Positions 1-9,132 of a DNA stretch of 64,000 nucleotides are shown in pieces. The DNA lies in the NCBI RefSeq assembly GCF_013694095.1, contig NZ_JACEFB010000001.1, forward strand, positions 620,001 to 684,000. The letters are read 5' to 3'. Positions within the stretch are counted from its first letter, which is position 1. Each line of letters starts with the position of its first letter. The position numbers and the translations under genes are program-made. The notes beneath the pieces were generated by a model, which saw only the letters and a list, made by a program, of their open reading frames with translations, did no database searches and had not been told where the DNA came from. Origin of the DNA: Thermogemmata fonticola. Lineage in GTDB: Bacteria > Planctomycetota > Planctomycetia > Gemmatales > Gemmataceae.

Positions 1-541
1 GCTGCACCTGAATGCGGATAGCGTGTACACGGAAGTTGTGGACCTCCGCCCGACGGGCCAGGATGGAGAAGCCGCGGGCCGGCTCCTCGTGACCGATTTG
101 TGCAATCGGGCCATGCCTTTGATCCGGTACCAGATCGGCGATGTGGTGGTTCCTAGCAGCCGCCGCTGTCCTTGCGGGCGGGGTTTACCCTTGATCGAAC
201 GAGTGGAAGGGCGGGAGGCGGACTACGTGGTGACACCCCAGGGACAATTGATTTCGGGCATTTCGCTTACAGAGAACTTCGCCCTGCACATTCCCGGTGC
301 CGCTCAGGTCCAGATCATTCAGGAAAGTCTGCATGCACTGCGCATCCGTTTGGTCCCTGATGCGGAGTTCGGAGGGCCGAGCCGACAGAAGATCGCCGCC
401 TTGGTGGAGAAGTTATTCGGGCCGCAGGTGCAGCATGAGGTGGAACTGGTCGAGCAGATTCCCCAGGAAGCCAGCGGGAAGTATCGTTTCTGCATCTCAC
501 GGGTGTGGGGGGAGTTGGCGGCGGAGGCACCCGCGGCGTGA
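1..541 (+). CDS. PaaK/CapK-like adenylate-forming ligase, C-terminal part (5' truncated by window)
   Basis: The open frame runs into the left edge of the window without a start codon, so only about the last 180 residues are seen. They resemble the C-terminal lobe of phenylacetate-CoA ligase/CapK enzymes, which activate a carboxylate as an acyl-adenylate: the segment AMPLIRYQIGD is the hinge region of that family, followed by a CPCGRGLPLI cysteine pair and a VEGREADYVVTP strand. CapK-type members often sit in polysaccharide gene clusters, and the next gene is a glycosyltransferase, so a surface-polysaccharide role is plausible but inferred. The substrate cannot be read from this fragment. Confidence 0.8.
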   Translation, partial: LHLNADSVYTEVVDLRPTGQDGEAAGRLLVTDLCNRAMPLIRYQIGDVVVPSSRRCPCGRGLPLIERVEGREADYVVTPQGQLISGISLTENFALHIPGAAQVQIIQESLHALRIRLVPDAEFGGPSRQKIAALVEKLFGPQVQHEVELVEQIPQEASGKYRFCISRVWGELAAEAPAA

Positions 542-594
542 AGCCGGCGGCGGAATGAATCGGAAGGTCCAAGGCGGGAGAAAGCGAGGCGGTC

Positions 595-1539
595 ATGCCG
601 CAGTGCCATCCCCTGGTATCCGTCGTCATGGCCACGCGGAATTACGGCCAGTATCTGGCGGAAGCGGTGGAGTCGGTGCGGGCACAGACCTATCCCCATT
701 GGGAGCTGTGGATCATCGATGATGGTTCCACGGATGAGACGTTTGCGGTGGCGGAGCGCTGGCGGGAGGATGCTCGCATTCACTACGTTTATGCGGAACG
801 GTTGGGACAAGCACGAGCCAAGAACCTGGGGATTCGCCTGAGCCGGGGCCAATGGGTGGCATTTTTGGATGCCGATGACCGCTGGGAAGCGGACAAGCTG
901 CGCCGCCAATTGGCCTTGGCAGCGGAATATCCCCAGGCCGGTGTGATCTACAGCCGCCGTCGGCTGATGGATGCGCAGGGGCGGGAAATTGCATCGCCTT
1001 CTGCGGAACGCGAGTTGCCGTCGGGGTGGATTCTGGAAGAGTTGGTGGTGCAGAATTGGGTCTGCTTCTCTTCGGCGATGGTGCGCCGCGAGGTTCTGTC
1101 CCACGTGGGGATGTTCGATGAGCGGCTGGAGTTAGCGATTGACTACGATCTGTGGCTGCGGGTGGGGATGCATTATGCGTTTTATGCGGTGCCGGAAGCG
1201 TTGGTGTGGTATCGGACGGGCCATGCCAATTTGTCGCGTCGGGTGGTGGAACGAGGGGAAACAGCATTAGCGATTCTGAGCCGGGCGGTGGAGCAATACG
1301 GTTTGGGAGAGAAGGTTTCAGCGCGGTCGTTGCAGGAAGCAGCGGCTTCGACCTGCCGGACGCTGGGATACGTTTTGCGGCAAAGCTCGGCGCGGGAAGC
1401 GGCGCGGTGGTACTGGCGGGCCTGGCAGCAGGGGGGCCATTGGTGGCTCACCTGCCGGGGACTGCTTGCCTGTCTGCATCAAGCTCTGCGGCGGGGGATT
1501 CAGAAGGCTTTCCACTCGCTGACATCGATGCGACAGTGA
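595..1539 (+). CDS. Glycosyltransferase family 2
   Basis: This 314-residue protein has a GT-A fold signature. The N-terminal strand LVSVVMATRNYGQYL is followed by the nucleotide-binding IDDGSTDE motif (residues about 41-48) and a DXD-type metal site FLDADDRW (about 90-97). A later acidic segment, ELAIDYDLWLR, matches the ED-type catalytic region of inverting GT2 enzymes. There is no transmembrane segment, so the enzyme should be cytosolic and transfer a sugar from an activated nucleotide donor. It starts 53 nt after the CapK-like gene and is probably co-transcribed with it. Its last 40 bases overlap the 3' end of the convergent kinase gene. Donor and acceptor are unknown. Confidence 0.88.
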   Translation: MPQCHPLVSVVMATRNYGQYLAEAVESVRAQTYPHWELWIIDDGSTDETFAVAERWREDARIHYVYAERLGQARAKNLGIRLSRGQWVAFLDADDRWEADKLRRQLALAAEYPQAGVIYSRRRLMDAQGREIASPSAERELPSGWILEELVVQNWVCFSSAMVRREVLSHVGMFDERLELAIDYDLWLRVGMHYAFYAVPEALVWYRTGHANLSRRVVERGETALAILSRAVEQYGLGEKVSARSLQEAAASTCRTLGYVLRQSSAREAARWYWRAWQQGGHWWLTCRGLLACLHQALRRGIQKAFHSLTSMRQ

Positions 1540-4500
1540 GGCGAAGTTTCGCACTGTTCCAGCCAGTGCTGGTAGGCCAGCGCGGCTTGCGTCCCCGCCT
1601 GTGGCAAGGATTCCCAGGGGAAAAAAGCCCATTCGCGGTAGAGCACCCACTCATCCTCCAGATCGGCTAGAAGCAGTCCTTCCAGGGGTATGGTTTGAAG
1701 GGTGAGGTCGCGGAGGGCAGCGCCGGTCGATCCGCCGGGGCAAGCGACCAGGAGCAGCTCCGTCATCGCCTCGGAGGCGGAAAGTCCGGGCGGCGGCTCG
1801 GCGGCGTGGAACATCCTGCGCAGGGCCTCCTGGATGTCTGCGGACGAGGGATAATGCTGCCGCAGGACGTGGAAGAAATCGATCTGTTGCAAGCAAGGGG
1901 GCAGCAAGCCCGCCAGGGTGTGCACCAGGCGCTGCCAGCAGTGGTGCCGCCCGCGCTCTTCGAGCAGCAGCGAAAGCAGCGGGCCTTCGGACGATTCCTG
2001 GAGAGCTTCTAAGGCGGCCGTGTCGATCACCTCGATTTGCTGCGGCGAGAGGGAGCGGAGAAGGCGTTGGGCTAACTCGTCCAGATTCGGGCAATCGGGG
2101 GGCAAGAGCCAATCGGGGGGCGGGCGGCGTTCATGGGCGCTGCGAGTGGGAACTTCCTCGGCCAAGTTACGGAATTGCTCACGGGCCCGGCGTACTTGGC
2201 CGAGCGGTTCCAGGAGCAAGTCCCGGAGTTGGTGGTAAAAGCGGAGCAAGCCGCGGTGGAGGAGCGTGGCATACTGGAGTTCGGGGAAGCCGCGGAGGGC
2301 TTCGCGTAGCTCGCCGCTGCCGGGGCGGCGCAGGCCGCGGGAGGCATGGACGGCGTTCATGAGCACTTCGTAATGCTCGCGGGCCTTTTGGGCCTGTTGT
2401 TCCGCTTCCTGGGTGAAGCGATTCCAGAATCGCTCGGCCACCGCGATCCACTGCATCAGGAGCATTTCCGTACCGCCCAGGTACAGGCGGCGATCCCGGC
2501 ACCAGGTCTCCAGGCTTTTAGGCAACTGCTTGCGTAGCCGGTGGAGGTGATTCTCGACCGTGGTGCTGAAGTGCTGCTCAATGACTCCCACGGCGGGCGA
2601 TCCCAGGGGGCGCGGCGGTCCCAGGAGCAGAATAAGTTGTTCGACGGTTTCTTCGAGGCGGGCCGCTTGGGGCCAACGGGCGAACCAGCTCCGCGGGATG
2701 TGCGGGGCGACGAGTTCCGCCCAGGTGTCGCTGGCCGGCCGCCCCAGGGCTGCCGCCGCTGCTTGCTCCAGTTCCTCCCGCATCTGAGCCGGCGTCAGTT
2801 TCAATTCCGACCAGAGGTGATGGGCGAGTGTCAGGAACTGTTGGGAAGGTTCGGCGGCGGCGGGCAAGTCGGTCCAGCGTTGCACGCACTGTTGGGCGCA
2901 GGCCAGGGCCAAGCGATGGAGCAATTCGCGCCGCGGCCAGCGCCAGTGGCTCAAGGCGGGCCAACTCAGGGGAAGCTGAGCTACTCCCGGTCCGCGGGAA
3001 CGGGCGTAGGCCAGGCGCAGGCGCTGTCCCACAGGTGTCAGCAGGTGGAGGCGGAGGATTTCCGCGGCGAGAAGGTCCGAAGGGGTCAGGGAGAGGCGCA
3101 GAGTGCGTTGCGGCATGGGCGTAAGCCGCTCATCCCGGCTCGCGGGACGCGTCAGGATGCGGGAACCCGCGGGTCCCGGTTCGCGCCGTGTTCGCAGGCG
3201 TAAAACGGCGGAATCCCGCCGCGGCGGTGGGGCTTCCGTGTCGCGCACTGCTTGCTGGACGACAAAACAGCGGTCGAAGGGCGGCTGCCGGGTCTGGATG
3301 CGTCCGTGCAACTCTTCGTATTCGACGGTGTAAAGAGTATCCGGGCGGCTGTAGTGAGCCAGTTCCCGCAAGGCGGCGTAGGTGTTGGCCAGCGCAGGCT
3401 GCAAGGCGGAAGCATCCCCAGCGACGGGAGGCAACAGCAACAAAGCTTGGACCGTCACGCGGGGCATGTCCAACTGTTGCAAGCGGCTGCGCACAGCATA
3501 GGCTAGGTCGAGAAACATCCCGCTGCCTGTTCCGCCTCCTAGACTCGCCAGAATCATGACAGTCAGCCCCAGAGGCACATCCGCCGCGGCCGCGTCATTT
3601 GGCGGTGGGGGCGTGTTCCAGCCGGCGAGGGTCAGCGAGCGCAAAGCCGACTCCAGGCGCTGGAGGATCAAGCGGTGGTGATCACAAAAGGCGAGTCGGC
3701 CGAGCATGCGGACGCCTTCCGTCCGGGGCTGACGGGGAAGCACATGAAGCAGGGGAGGGTCGAACCAATCCTCGGTGATAAGTCGGCCGCTGGGCCGGGG
3801 ACGCATGTAATAGGCCATGCGTTGTAGCGGCGTGTGGATGACATCCTCCTGGGGCAAGGCGGCCCATCCCTCGGAGGCCGATTCCTCACTAGCCTGGCGA
3901 ATCGTGTCTTCATCCGTGTCAATGAAGAGGAACTCCAGAGGGGGAGGGGGTGGAGCGCCGGCCGGTACGCCTTCCGCCAGTTGCAGCCATTCCCAGCGCA
4001 AGCGTTGCAGGATCGGCAAGGCGGACCCGCCCACCCCGATGACCAGAGCCGGCGACAATGCCGCTGCCGCCGCTGGTTCCGCTCCCCGCGGCGTCTCGCG
4101 ATCCTGCTCCGCGGGCGTGGCTGGCAGCAGCGGGCTACTCTGCACCCCCGATCCTTCCGCAGGACGACGCAATGCGGGAAAGCGCACCACGCCGGACGGT
4201 GTGGAACCGATCAGATGCTGCACGAAGGCGGTGACGGTGGGCCAGCGTTCCTCCGGCTTCTTGGCCAAGGCGCGGGCCACAATCGGCCGATCCGACGGCG
4301 GAAGCGGCTCCAAATGCGGCGCCTGGAACAAATGTTGCCGCAAGAGCTGGGCGGGGGTCGTTCCATCAAAGGGACGCCGCCCGGTCAGTAATTCCTGATA
4401 CACGCAGGCCAAGCTGTATTGATCGCAGTAGCGGGTGATCACTCCGTCAAAGGTCTCTGGCGCCGCATAAACGGGCGTGATTCCCCCGGTCACCGCTGCG

Positions 4501-5015
4501 ACCAGCCCCTGCAAGTCCTTCACTTGGCCAAAGTCCGCCACCTTGATGTGATTGTGCAGGAGAAAGAGATTCTGCGGCTTGATGTCCAGATGCTGCAACT
4601 GGAACTGGTCGTTGAACAGATCGAGAACCTCGGCGGTCTCCAGCATGTAGGTGAGCAGCTCGTGCCGCGGGATGCCGGGAAGACCAGCTTCGCGGCACTG
4701 CACGAACCGGTCCCACAGATTGCAGTCGGCTAGCTCCATGACAATCAGGAGCCGGCCTTCCACCACATCGAAGCGGTCCAGGGCTAAAAGATAAGGGTGG
4801 CGCACCTGCTTGACACGCGCCAGGGCCTTGAGTTCCTGCAAGGCGAAGCAGGCATCTACTCCGCTGCGCAGGTCTCCGTGAATGATCTTGATGGCTTTGG
4901 CGATCCCTCCTGGAGCCACCGCCTTCCAGACTTCGCCGAACCCTCCCGCTCCCAACCGCTCCACCAGCACGTACCCGGGCAGCGGCTCGGCCTGTGCAGC
5001 GATACGCAAGGACAT
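1500..5015 (-). CDS. Ser/Thr protein kinase fused to a tubulin/FtsZ-like GTPase domain
   Basis: This 1171-residue protein has two recognisable parts. Residues about 14-272 are a Hanks-type kinase: glycine loop LGAGGFGEV (21-29), likely catalytic Lys43 in AIK, HLDIKPQN catalytic loop (142-149), DFG (161-163) and APE (185-187), so it looks active. After a Pro/Ala-rich linker (about 275-320) comes ALVIGVGGSA (323-332), then FLFIDTDED (362-370) and the tubulin/FtsZ signature GGGTGSG (493-499). This matches the 'tubulin-like' family (Pfam Tubulin_2). The remaining ~570 residues are helix-rich with no family I recognise and no membrane segment. Tubulin_2 proteins are known in planctomycetes but their role is not established. 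Phosphorylation-controlled polymerisation or GTPase activity is inference. It converges on the GT2 gene with a 40-bp overlap. Confidence 0.85.
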   Translation of the reverse strand: MSLRIAAQAEPLPGYVLVERLGAGGFGEVWKAVAPGGIAKAIKIIHGDLRSGVDACFALQELKALARVKQVRHPYLLALDRFDVVEGRLLIVMELADCNLWDRFVQCREAGLPGIPRHELLTYMLETAEVLDLFNDQFQLQHLDIKPQNLFLLHNHIKVADFGQVKDLQGLVAAVTGGITPVYAAPETFDGVITRYCDQYSLACVYQELLTGRRPFDGTTPAQLLRQHLFQAPHLEPLPPSDRPIVARALAKKPEERWPTVTAFVQHLIGSTPSGVVRFPALRRPAEGSGVQSSPLLPATPAEQDRETPRGAEPAAAAALSPALVIGVGGSALPILQRLRWEWLQLAEGVPAGAPPPPPLEFLFIDTDEDTIRQASEESASEGWAALPQEDVIHTPLQRMAYYMRPRPSGRLITEDWFDPPLLHVLPRQPRTEGVRMLGRLAFCDHHRLILQRLESALRSLTLAGWNTPPPPNDAAAADVPLGLTVMILASLGGGTGSGMFLDLAYAVRSRLQQLDMPRVTVQALLLLPPVAGDASALQPALANTYAALRELAHYSRPDTLYTVEYEELHGRIQTRQPPFDRCFVVQQAVRDTEAPPPRRDSAVLRLRTRREPGPAGSRILTRPASRDERLTPMPQRTLRLSLTPSDLLAAEILRLHLLTPVGQRLRLAYARSRGPGVAQLPLSWPALSHWRWPRRELLHRLALACAQQCVQRWTDLPAAAEPSQQFLTLAHHLWSELKLTPAQMREELEQAAAAALGRPASDTWAELVAPHIPRSWFARWPQAARLEETVEQLILLLGPPRPLGSPAVGVIEQHFSTTVENHLHRLRKQLPKSLETWCRDRRLYLGGTEMLLMQWIAVAERFWNRFTQEAEQQAQKAREHYEVLMNAVHASRGLRRPGSGELREALRGFPELQYATLLHRGLLRFYHQLRDLLLEPLGQVRRAREQFRNLAEEVPTRSAHERRPPPDWLLPPDCPNLDELAQRLLRSLSPQQIEVIDTAALEALQESSEGPLLSLLLEERGRHHCWQRLVHTLAGLLPPCLQQIDFFHVLRQHYPSSADIQEALRRMFHAAEPPPGLSASEAMTELLLVACPGGSTGAALRDLTLQTIPLEGLLLADLEDEWVLYREWAFFPWESLPQAGTQAALAYQHWLEQCETSPHCRIDVSEWKAF

Positions 5016-5230
5016 GGGATGATCTCAATATGGCGGATTCTATCTCGCTAGGAACCGCGCAGGGGCACGCTCCCCAATTCCTCAGAATCTTGCTTGAAAC
5101 TTAGCACACAAAGGGACAGCGTGGGATTTTTCGACAGACGTGACACTGGCTTTTTGACAACAAATCAATTTTCCTGCTTCCGTCGAAACTGCCCCGTGGC
5201 CTTCCTTGATACTGCCCCATCGGATCGCAG

Positions 5231-5886
5231 TCACACAGACTCGAGTCGGTGCATCCAATCGGCAAAATGGGGGCATTTCTGGCGTAGGGTATCCAGTCCA
5301 GTCCTTTGTACGACTCGTGGACCATGCAAACGTTTCTGATAATCAGGGAGATGTTGGCAAATCCGTGCGGACGGGTGGGTGGTATGGCCTTCGTTGATCT
5401 CTTTGGGAGACAAGCCGCTGATGGCCTGAGTCAGGTGGGACACTTGCTTCTCACACCCGGGCAAGACGGAAGGCAGATGGTGCAGTCCGGCGAAGACCAA
5501 GGCTTCAAATTCATGCAGAACCAAAAATGGCAGAAAACGCGGGTCCCCGATGTCGTTCTGGAATGCGTCCTCCAAGTGTCGCACACGCTCATAGGGTGTG
5601 CCCGCCGGAAGGGTGTCTTGGCCCGGAAAGTCATTCGGGAGGCCGTAATAGTCGATCATCGTTGTGACCAATACCACATTACTATCACGTAGAAGTTGAC
5701 GAATCTCTTTTTTGACTTGCGAATAAGAGCTGATGCCGCCCTTGAAAGTGGCTCCTGCCTTGGTGCGTTTGGTTTTGGCCAGCACCGGCGTCAGCTCTAA
5801 TCTCGACTCCAGATGGGGGGGGCGAGCACATCGCGAACAAAAGTCTCTTCAGTTTGTCCTTCGACGGAGATAAACCTCCGTCTCAT
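5231..5886 (-). pseudogene. DUF4276 (Toprim-like) protein with a frameshift at an 8-G run
   Basis: The reading frame starts with ATG at 5886, overlapping the stop of the upstream ATPase gene (ATGA), and encodes the family start VEGQTEETFVRDVLA. It then reaches a run of eight G on the plus strand (5815-5822), after which this frame soon hits a stop (TAG). The rest of the family sequence (HLESRLELTPVLAKTKRTKA..., TTMIDYYGLPNDFPG, LHEFEALVFA) continues in another frame to 5231. One extra base or two fewer in the run would restore one ORF of about 218 residues. The EGxTE and MIDYYG motifs resemble the Glu and DxD positions of Toprim nucleases. DUF4276 partners of ATPases are suspected defence or nuclease effectors; that function is inference. 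Pseudogene, phase-variable gene or sequencing error cannot be separated here. Confidence 0.75.
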
Positions 5887-6997
5887 CGTGTGGGCCGTCC
5901 TCCGAGCAGGTTTTTCTCCCACGGATCACCCAATCCGTAATCCTCCAGCCAGGATGTCATTTCCTCGGAGTTCAAACGCCGGAATACCGACTGGCCTTCC
6001 TGACGATCTACGACCAGGATGTCCTCCGGTTGGAATTGATTGACCAAGGTCACGGATTGTGTTGCCAAGATGACCTGAGTATGGCGGGCGGCGCTGCGCA
6101 CCATATCGGCCAGTAGGGAAATGGCGTAGGGGTGGAGTCCGAGTTCAGGTTCATCCAGTACGATGGTTTTGGGCAATAGTTTTGGCGGCTGCAAGAAGAG
6201 GGTGGTCAAGCAGATGAAACGGAGGGTGCCATCCGAGAGGGCGTGCGGGCCGAAGAGGGTATCCGAGCCGTGCTCGCGCCATTCCAGGCGGATCTTCTCC
6301 GGATTGAAGGGCGAGGGCCGCAGTACGAAATCGCCGAAAAAGGGGGCTGCCAGCCGAATGGTCTCCACGATGTTCCGGTAGTGGGCTTCCTGTTTTCCCG
6401 GAGCAGGTACAAGTAAGCCGCGAGATTTGAGGCGTCCGGGCGGAGAAAGAGGTTGTCGTGAATGTCTCCGGTTTGTTTGACCCCGGCGGACGCACTCGTG
6501 TCGTGAAAGTGATAAAGCCGCCACGAGTTCAGAGCAGCCAGAACATAATGGGCCACTGCATTCCCTGCCTGATCCCACTCATTCAGGAGCGTTTCATGAT
6601 GCACACGGGGGGAACGTAAAACTTCGGAGTAAGGTGCCTGATATAGTTGGCGGTCATGAAAGTAGATGATCTCGGAATCAAACACGAACAGGTCGTCTGC
6701 TGTCGGGATAAGCGTGCAGGTGTAGCCGTTGGCCAAATGGCTTCCCCGTGTGAACCAAAGCTCGATGTCCAGGCGTTCGGTGGTTTTGCGGCCGTAGTGA
6801 AGAATCTGATCCGCCCCGCCTGCCTGAGCTACATAAGTTTGCATTCCCTGGGCGGCTAAGCGGTTCATGAACTGAAACAGGCTGATGAAGTTCGACTTGC
6901 CGGCTCCATTGGCACCAATCAGGACGTTGATAGGGCGCAGCGTGATCTCGGCTTCCCGGATAGATTTGTACCCTTTGAGGAGCACACGCTCTAACAT
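5883..6997 (-). pseudogene. AAA/ABC-type ATPase (RecF/AAA_21-like) with one frameshift
   Basis: The N-terminal part begins MLERVLLKGYKSIREAEI and contains Walker A GANGAGKS (residues 28-35), typical of SMC/RecF-like ATPases of the AAA_15/AAA_21 group. The frame breaks near 6393-6396, at four T on the plus strand. One additional base there would join LLRE to KQEAHYRNIVETIRL and restore a protein of about 371 residues. The downstream frame holds the Walker B segment TIVLDEPELGLHPYA and an ATQSVTLV motif. The stop codon overlaps the DUF4276 start by ATGA, so the two genes are translationally coupled. ATPase plus Toprim-like pairs (OLD, PARIS) act in phage defence; this assignment is by analogy. 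An upstream promoter is not obvious. Confidence 0.75.
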
Positions 6998-7249
6998 GGG
7001 CCGATCCTGCGAAGCGATGCTTCAACTCTTTCAGGTTCCCGTTGCGTTCTCCCACGCTACTACCTCATCTTCCCTTCTCCGCGATGGAGGGGGGAAAGCA
7101 AGCCGGGTGAGTCCACACGAAATCTGCAATTTTGTCGGAAGGCCGAGACAGAGGAATCGTGACAAACGAAACGACTCAGCCGAGGAGGAATCGAGGCGTC
7201 GCGCACCCGAACCAAGCGAATGCGAGGGGGACAAGGGCGATGCGGGTAT

Positions 7250-8590
7250 TCACGGTGACAGGTGGCGGCGGAGGGCGGCTTCCAACTCGGTCTTTTGGCC
7301 GGGGTGTCCTTTCCAGAGGAGTTGGCCATGCCGATCGAGTACCACCGCGGTGGGGTAACCTTCCACGGCGAAGAGATCGCGGACACGTCCTGGCCCGGCT
7401 CCCGGTTCCACGTAGACGGGGTAATTCACAGTGTGGCGAGCGGCGTACTGCTGGGCGGCTTGCAACCGCTGCTCCAGCGGCAACTCGTCGCAGAGCACGG
7501 CCACGATTTGGAGTCCTGCGGCACCATAGCGGGCTTGCAAGTCTTTGAGAATGGGCACCACCGGGCGGCAGTGGGGGCAGTCGCTGGTAACAAACTCCAG
7601 GACCACGAGGCGGGCGGAACTGTCTCCAGGGAAGCTCCAGGGGCGCTGCAAGGAATCGACCAGAACCACCGTGAAGGGCTTCCCGATCTGGGATGGCGAA
7701 GAGTTTTGCGATGAGGGAGGGTTCCCCGAAGGCGGCACGGGGAGCTTCGGCACTGGCGGCGGGGGTGGCGGCGGCGGTAAGGAGGGAGGGCCGGGAATAC
7801 TCACCGGCGGCGGCGTGTAGGGCGGGCGCGGTCCATCGGCTGTGTTTTCTGGCCGCAGCGGCGGAGCGAGATTTTGAGGCGGCGGGATAGCTGGCGCTGC
7901 CGGCGTTCCCCCGCCCGTTCCTCCTGCACCACCGCTGGGTAGGCGACCGCTGGGCGGCAACGACGGCGGCACCGGCTGGCCAGACCCGCCATCCGGCTGG
8001 AAGGCGCCATCCGAGCTGGCCCGTGGAGTGCGGGAACGCGGCACTCCTTCCGGCGGCGGTAATAGCGGATCGCCTGTCCCGACGCTACCGGCGTCTGCTC
8101 CGCTGGCGGGGTCCTCGCGCAGGACGAGAGTCAAAGTCGTATTCGGCACTTTGGTTTGAACCGTGCCGCGCCAGCGCCGTCCTTGTTGCTGGGCTTCAGC
8201 CGTCAGTTGATAGCTCTGGCCCGGTTTGAGACCACGGGTCAAAAAGTAGCCTTGATCATCGCTGTAGATGCCCATCGCTCCACCGGGGGAGGACGGCAAA
8301 GGTTCGATGCGAATGAAGACATTTTTGGCGGGACGGCCTAGAGCATCGACGACTCGGCCGCCCAAGGCATCGGAGGCCGCCGCCGTTGTACGGCTCCAAG
8401 GGCCGCCTTTGGGCACGCCCGTTTTGGCGCCGGGGAGTTGGGCGGACGGGTCCAACCAAGCCGGTTGCTTGCCGCGCGCTGCGGGCATGGCGGCAGGTTC
8501 TCTTCCCTCCCGGCTCCGCTCGCTCGTCTTGCAACCGCTAACCGCCAACAGCAGCAAAAGCAGCACGTTGACGGCGCCACGACCCCACAT
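7250..8590 (-). CDS. Lipoprotein with carboxypeptidase-regulatory-like domain, proline-rich spacer and thioredoxin-fold (TlpA-like) domain
   Basis: I chose ATG at 8590 because a GGGAGG ribosome site lies about ten bases upstream and a lipoprotein signal follows (VLLLLLLAVSGC, lipid-modified Cys at residue 20); the frame is open further upstream. The 446-residue protein has a small beta-sandwich domain near residues 70-160 (GGRVVDALGRPAKNVF, YSDDQGYFLTRGLKPGQ), then about 130 residues rich in Pro and Gly, and a C-terminal redoxin domain with active site SDCPHCRP. TlpA/ResA-like proteins reduce or exchange disulfides on the outer face of the cytoplasmic membrane; a DsbB-like protein is encoded at 58 kb. 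The substrate is unknown. Confidence 0.8.
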   Translation of the reverse strand: MWGRGAVNVLLLLLLAVSGCKTSERSREGREPAAMPAARGKQPAWLDPSAQLPGAKTGVPKGGPWSRTTAAASDALGGRVVDALGRPAKNVFIRIEPLPSSPGGAMGIYSDDQGYFLTRGLKPGQSYQLTAEAQQQGRRWRGTVQTKVPNTTLTLVLREDPASGADAGSVGTGDPLLPPPEGVPRSRTPRASSDGAFQPDGGSGQPVPPSLPPSGRLPSGGAGGTGGGTPAAPAIPPPQNLAPPLRPENTADGPRPPYTPPPVSIPGPPSLPPPPPPPPVPKLPVPPSGNPPSSQNSSPSQIGKPFTVVLVDSLQRPWSFPGDSSARLVVLEFVTSDCPHCRPVVPILKDLQARYGAAGLQIVAVLCDELPLEQRLQAAQQYAARHTVNYPVYVEPGAGPGRVRDLFAVEGYPTAVVLDRHGQLLWKGHPGQKTELEAALRRHLSP

Positions 8591-9132
8591 CGTCCGCTGG
8601 CCTCCCGTTTGCCACCGCATCTCTGGCGGCGGATGCGCCCCTCTGGCTTTCGAGGGGGCAGCTTCCTTCACCGGCGGTGATCGCAACCCGTCGGCTGGAC
8701 TAGGACAGCATCCTTCAGGGGCATCATTCCGCACGGCAGGGTTACGGTCAAGGCCACCTCCGCGTGGCGGCAGCTGGCCACGCTCGCCCCACCGCCTCCC
8801 GAAACGATCCGGAGGAAACGGCGGATCTTGCCAGCCTCACGTGCGGGAACAAAACGGAGAGTCAGGGAAAATCTGAGTCCCGCAGGGAAAACAGGGAGGA
8901 CGAGGATTCTAGCGAGAGGGGCGAAAGAACGGCGAGCTGCAAATTGAGGCGGGGCAGGGCCGAGGAAAGCGACAGGGTTTTGTCGAGAATGTTGTGAGAA
9001 TTAAGGATGCTTCAGGAAAGCAGCGAGAGAACGGCAGCACCTCGCGGGAATGGGGACAGTCCAGGGAACGGCAAAGGGAGGAGCGATGCCGAGGAAAGTC
9101 ATGGCAGAAGCGCAGGCGAGATCGGTTTGCGG
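8591..9132. other. Intergenic region without a recognisable gene
   Basis: About 540 bases between the tpiA stop and the lipoprotein start. It is purine-rich on the plus strand and shows no supportable ORF. A GAGGAAAGTC string at 9091 recalls an RNase P motif, but nothing else of that RNA is present. It presumably holds the lipoprotein promoter on the minus strand; no clear -35/-10 pair was found. Confidence 0.5.

Noticed and set aside
9091-9100. GAGGAAAGTC, a motif found in RNase P RNA
   Set aside because: The flanking bases do not match the conserved core (no CCGGGC after it, no matching 3' segments).
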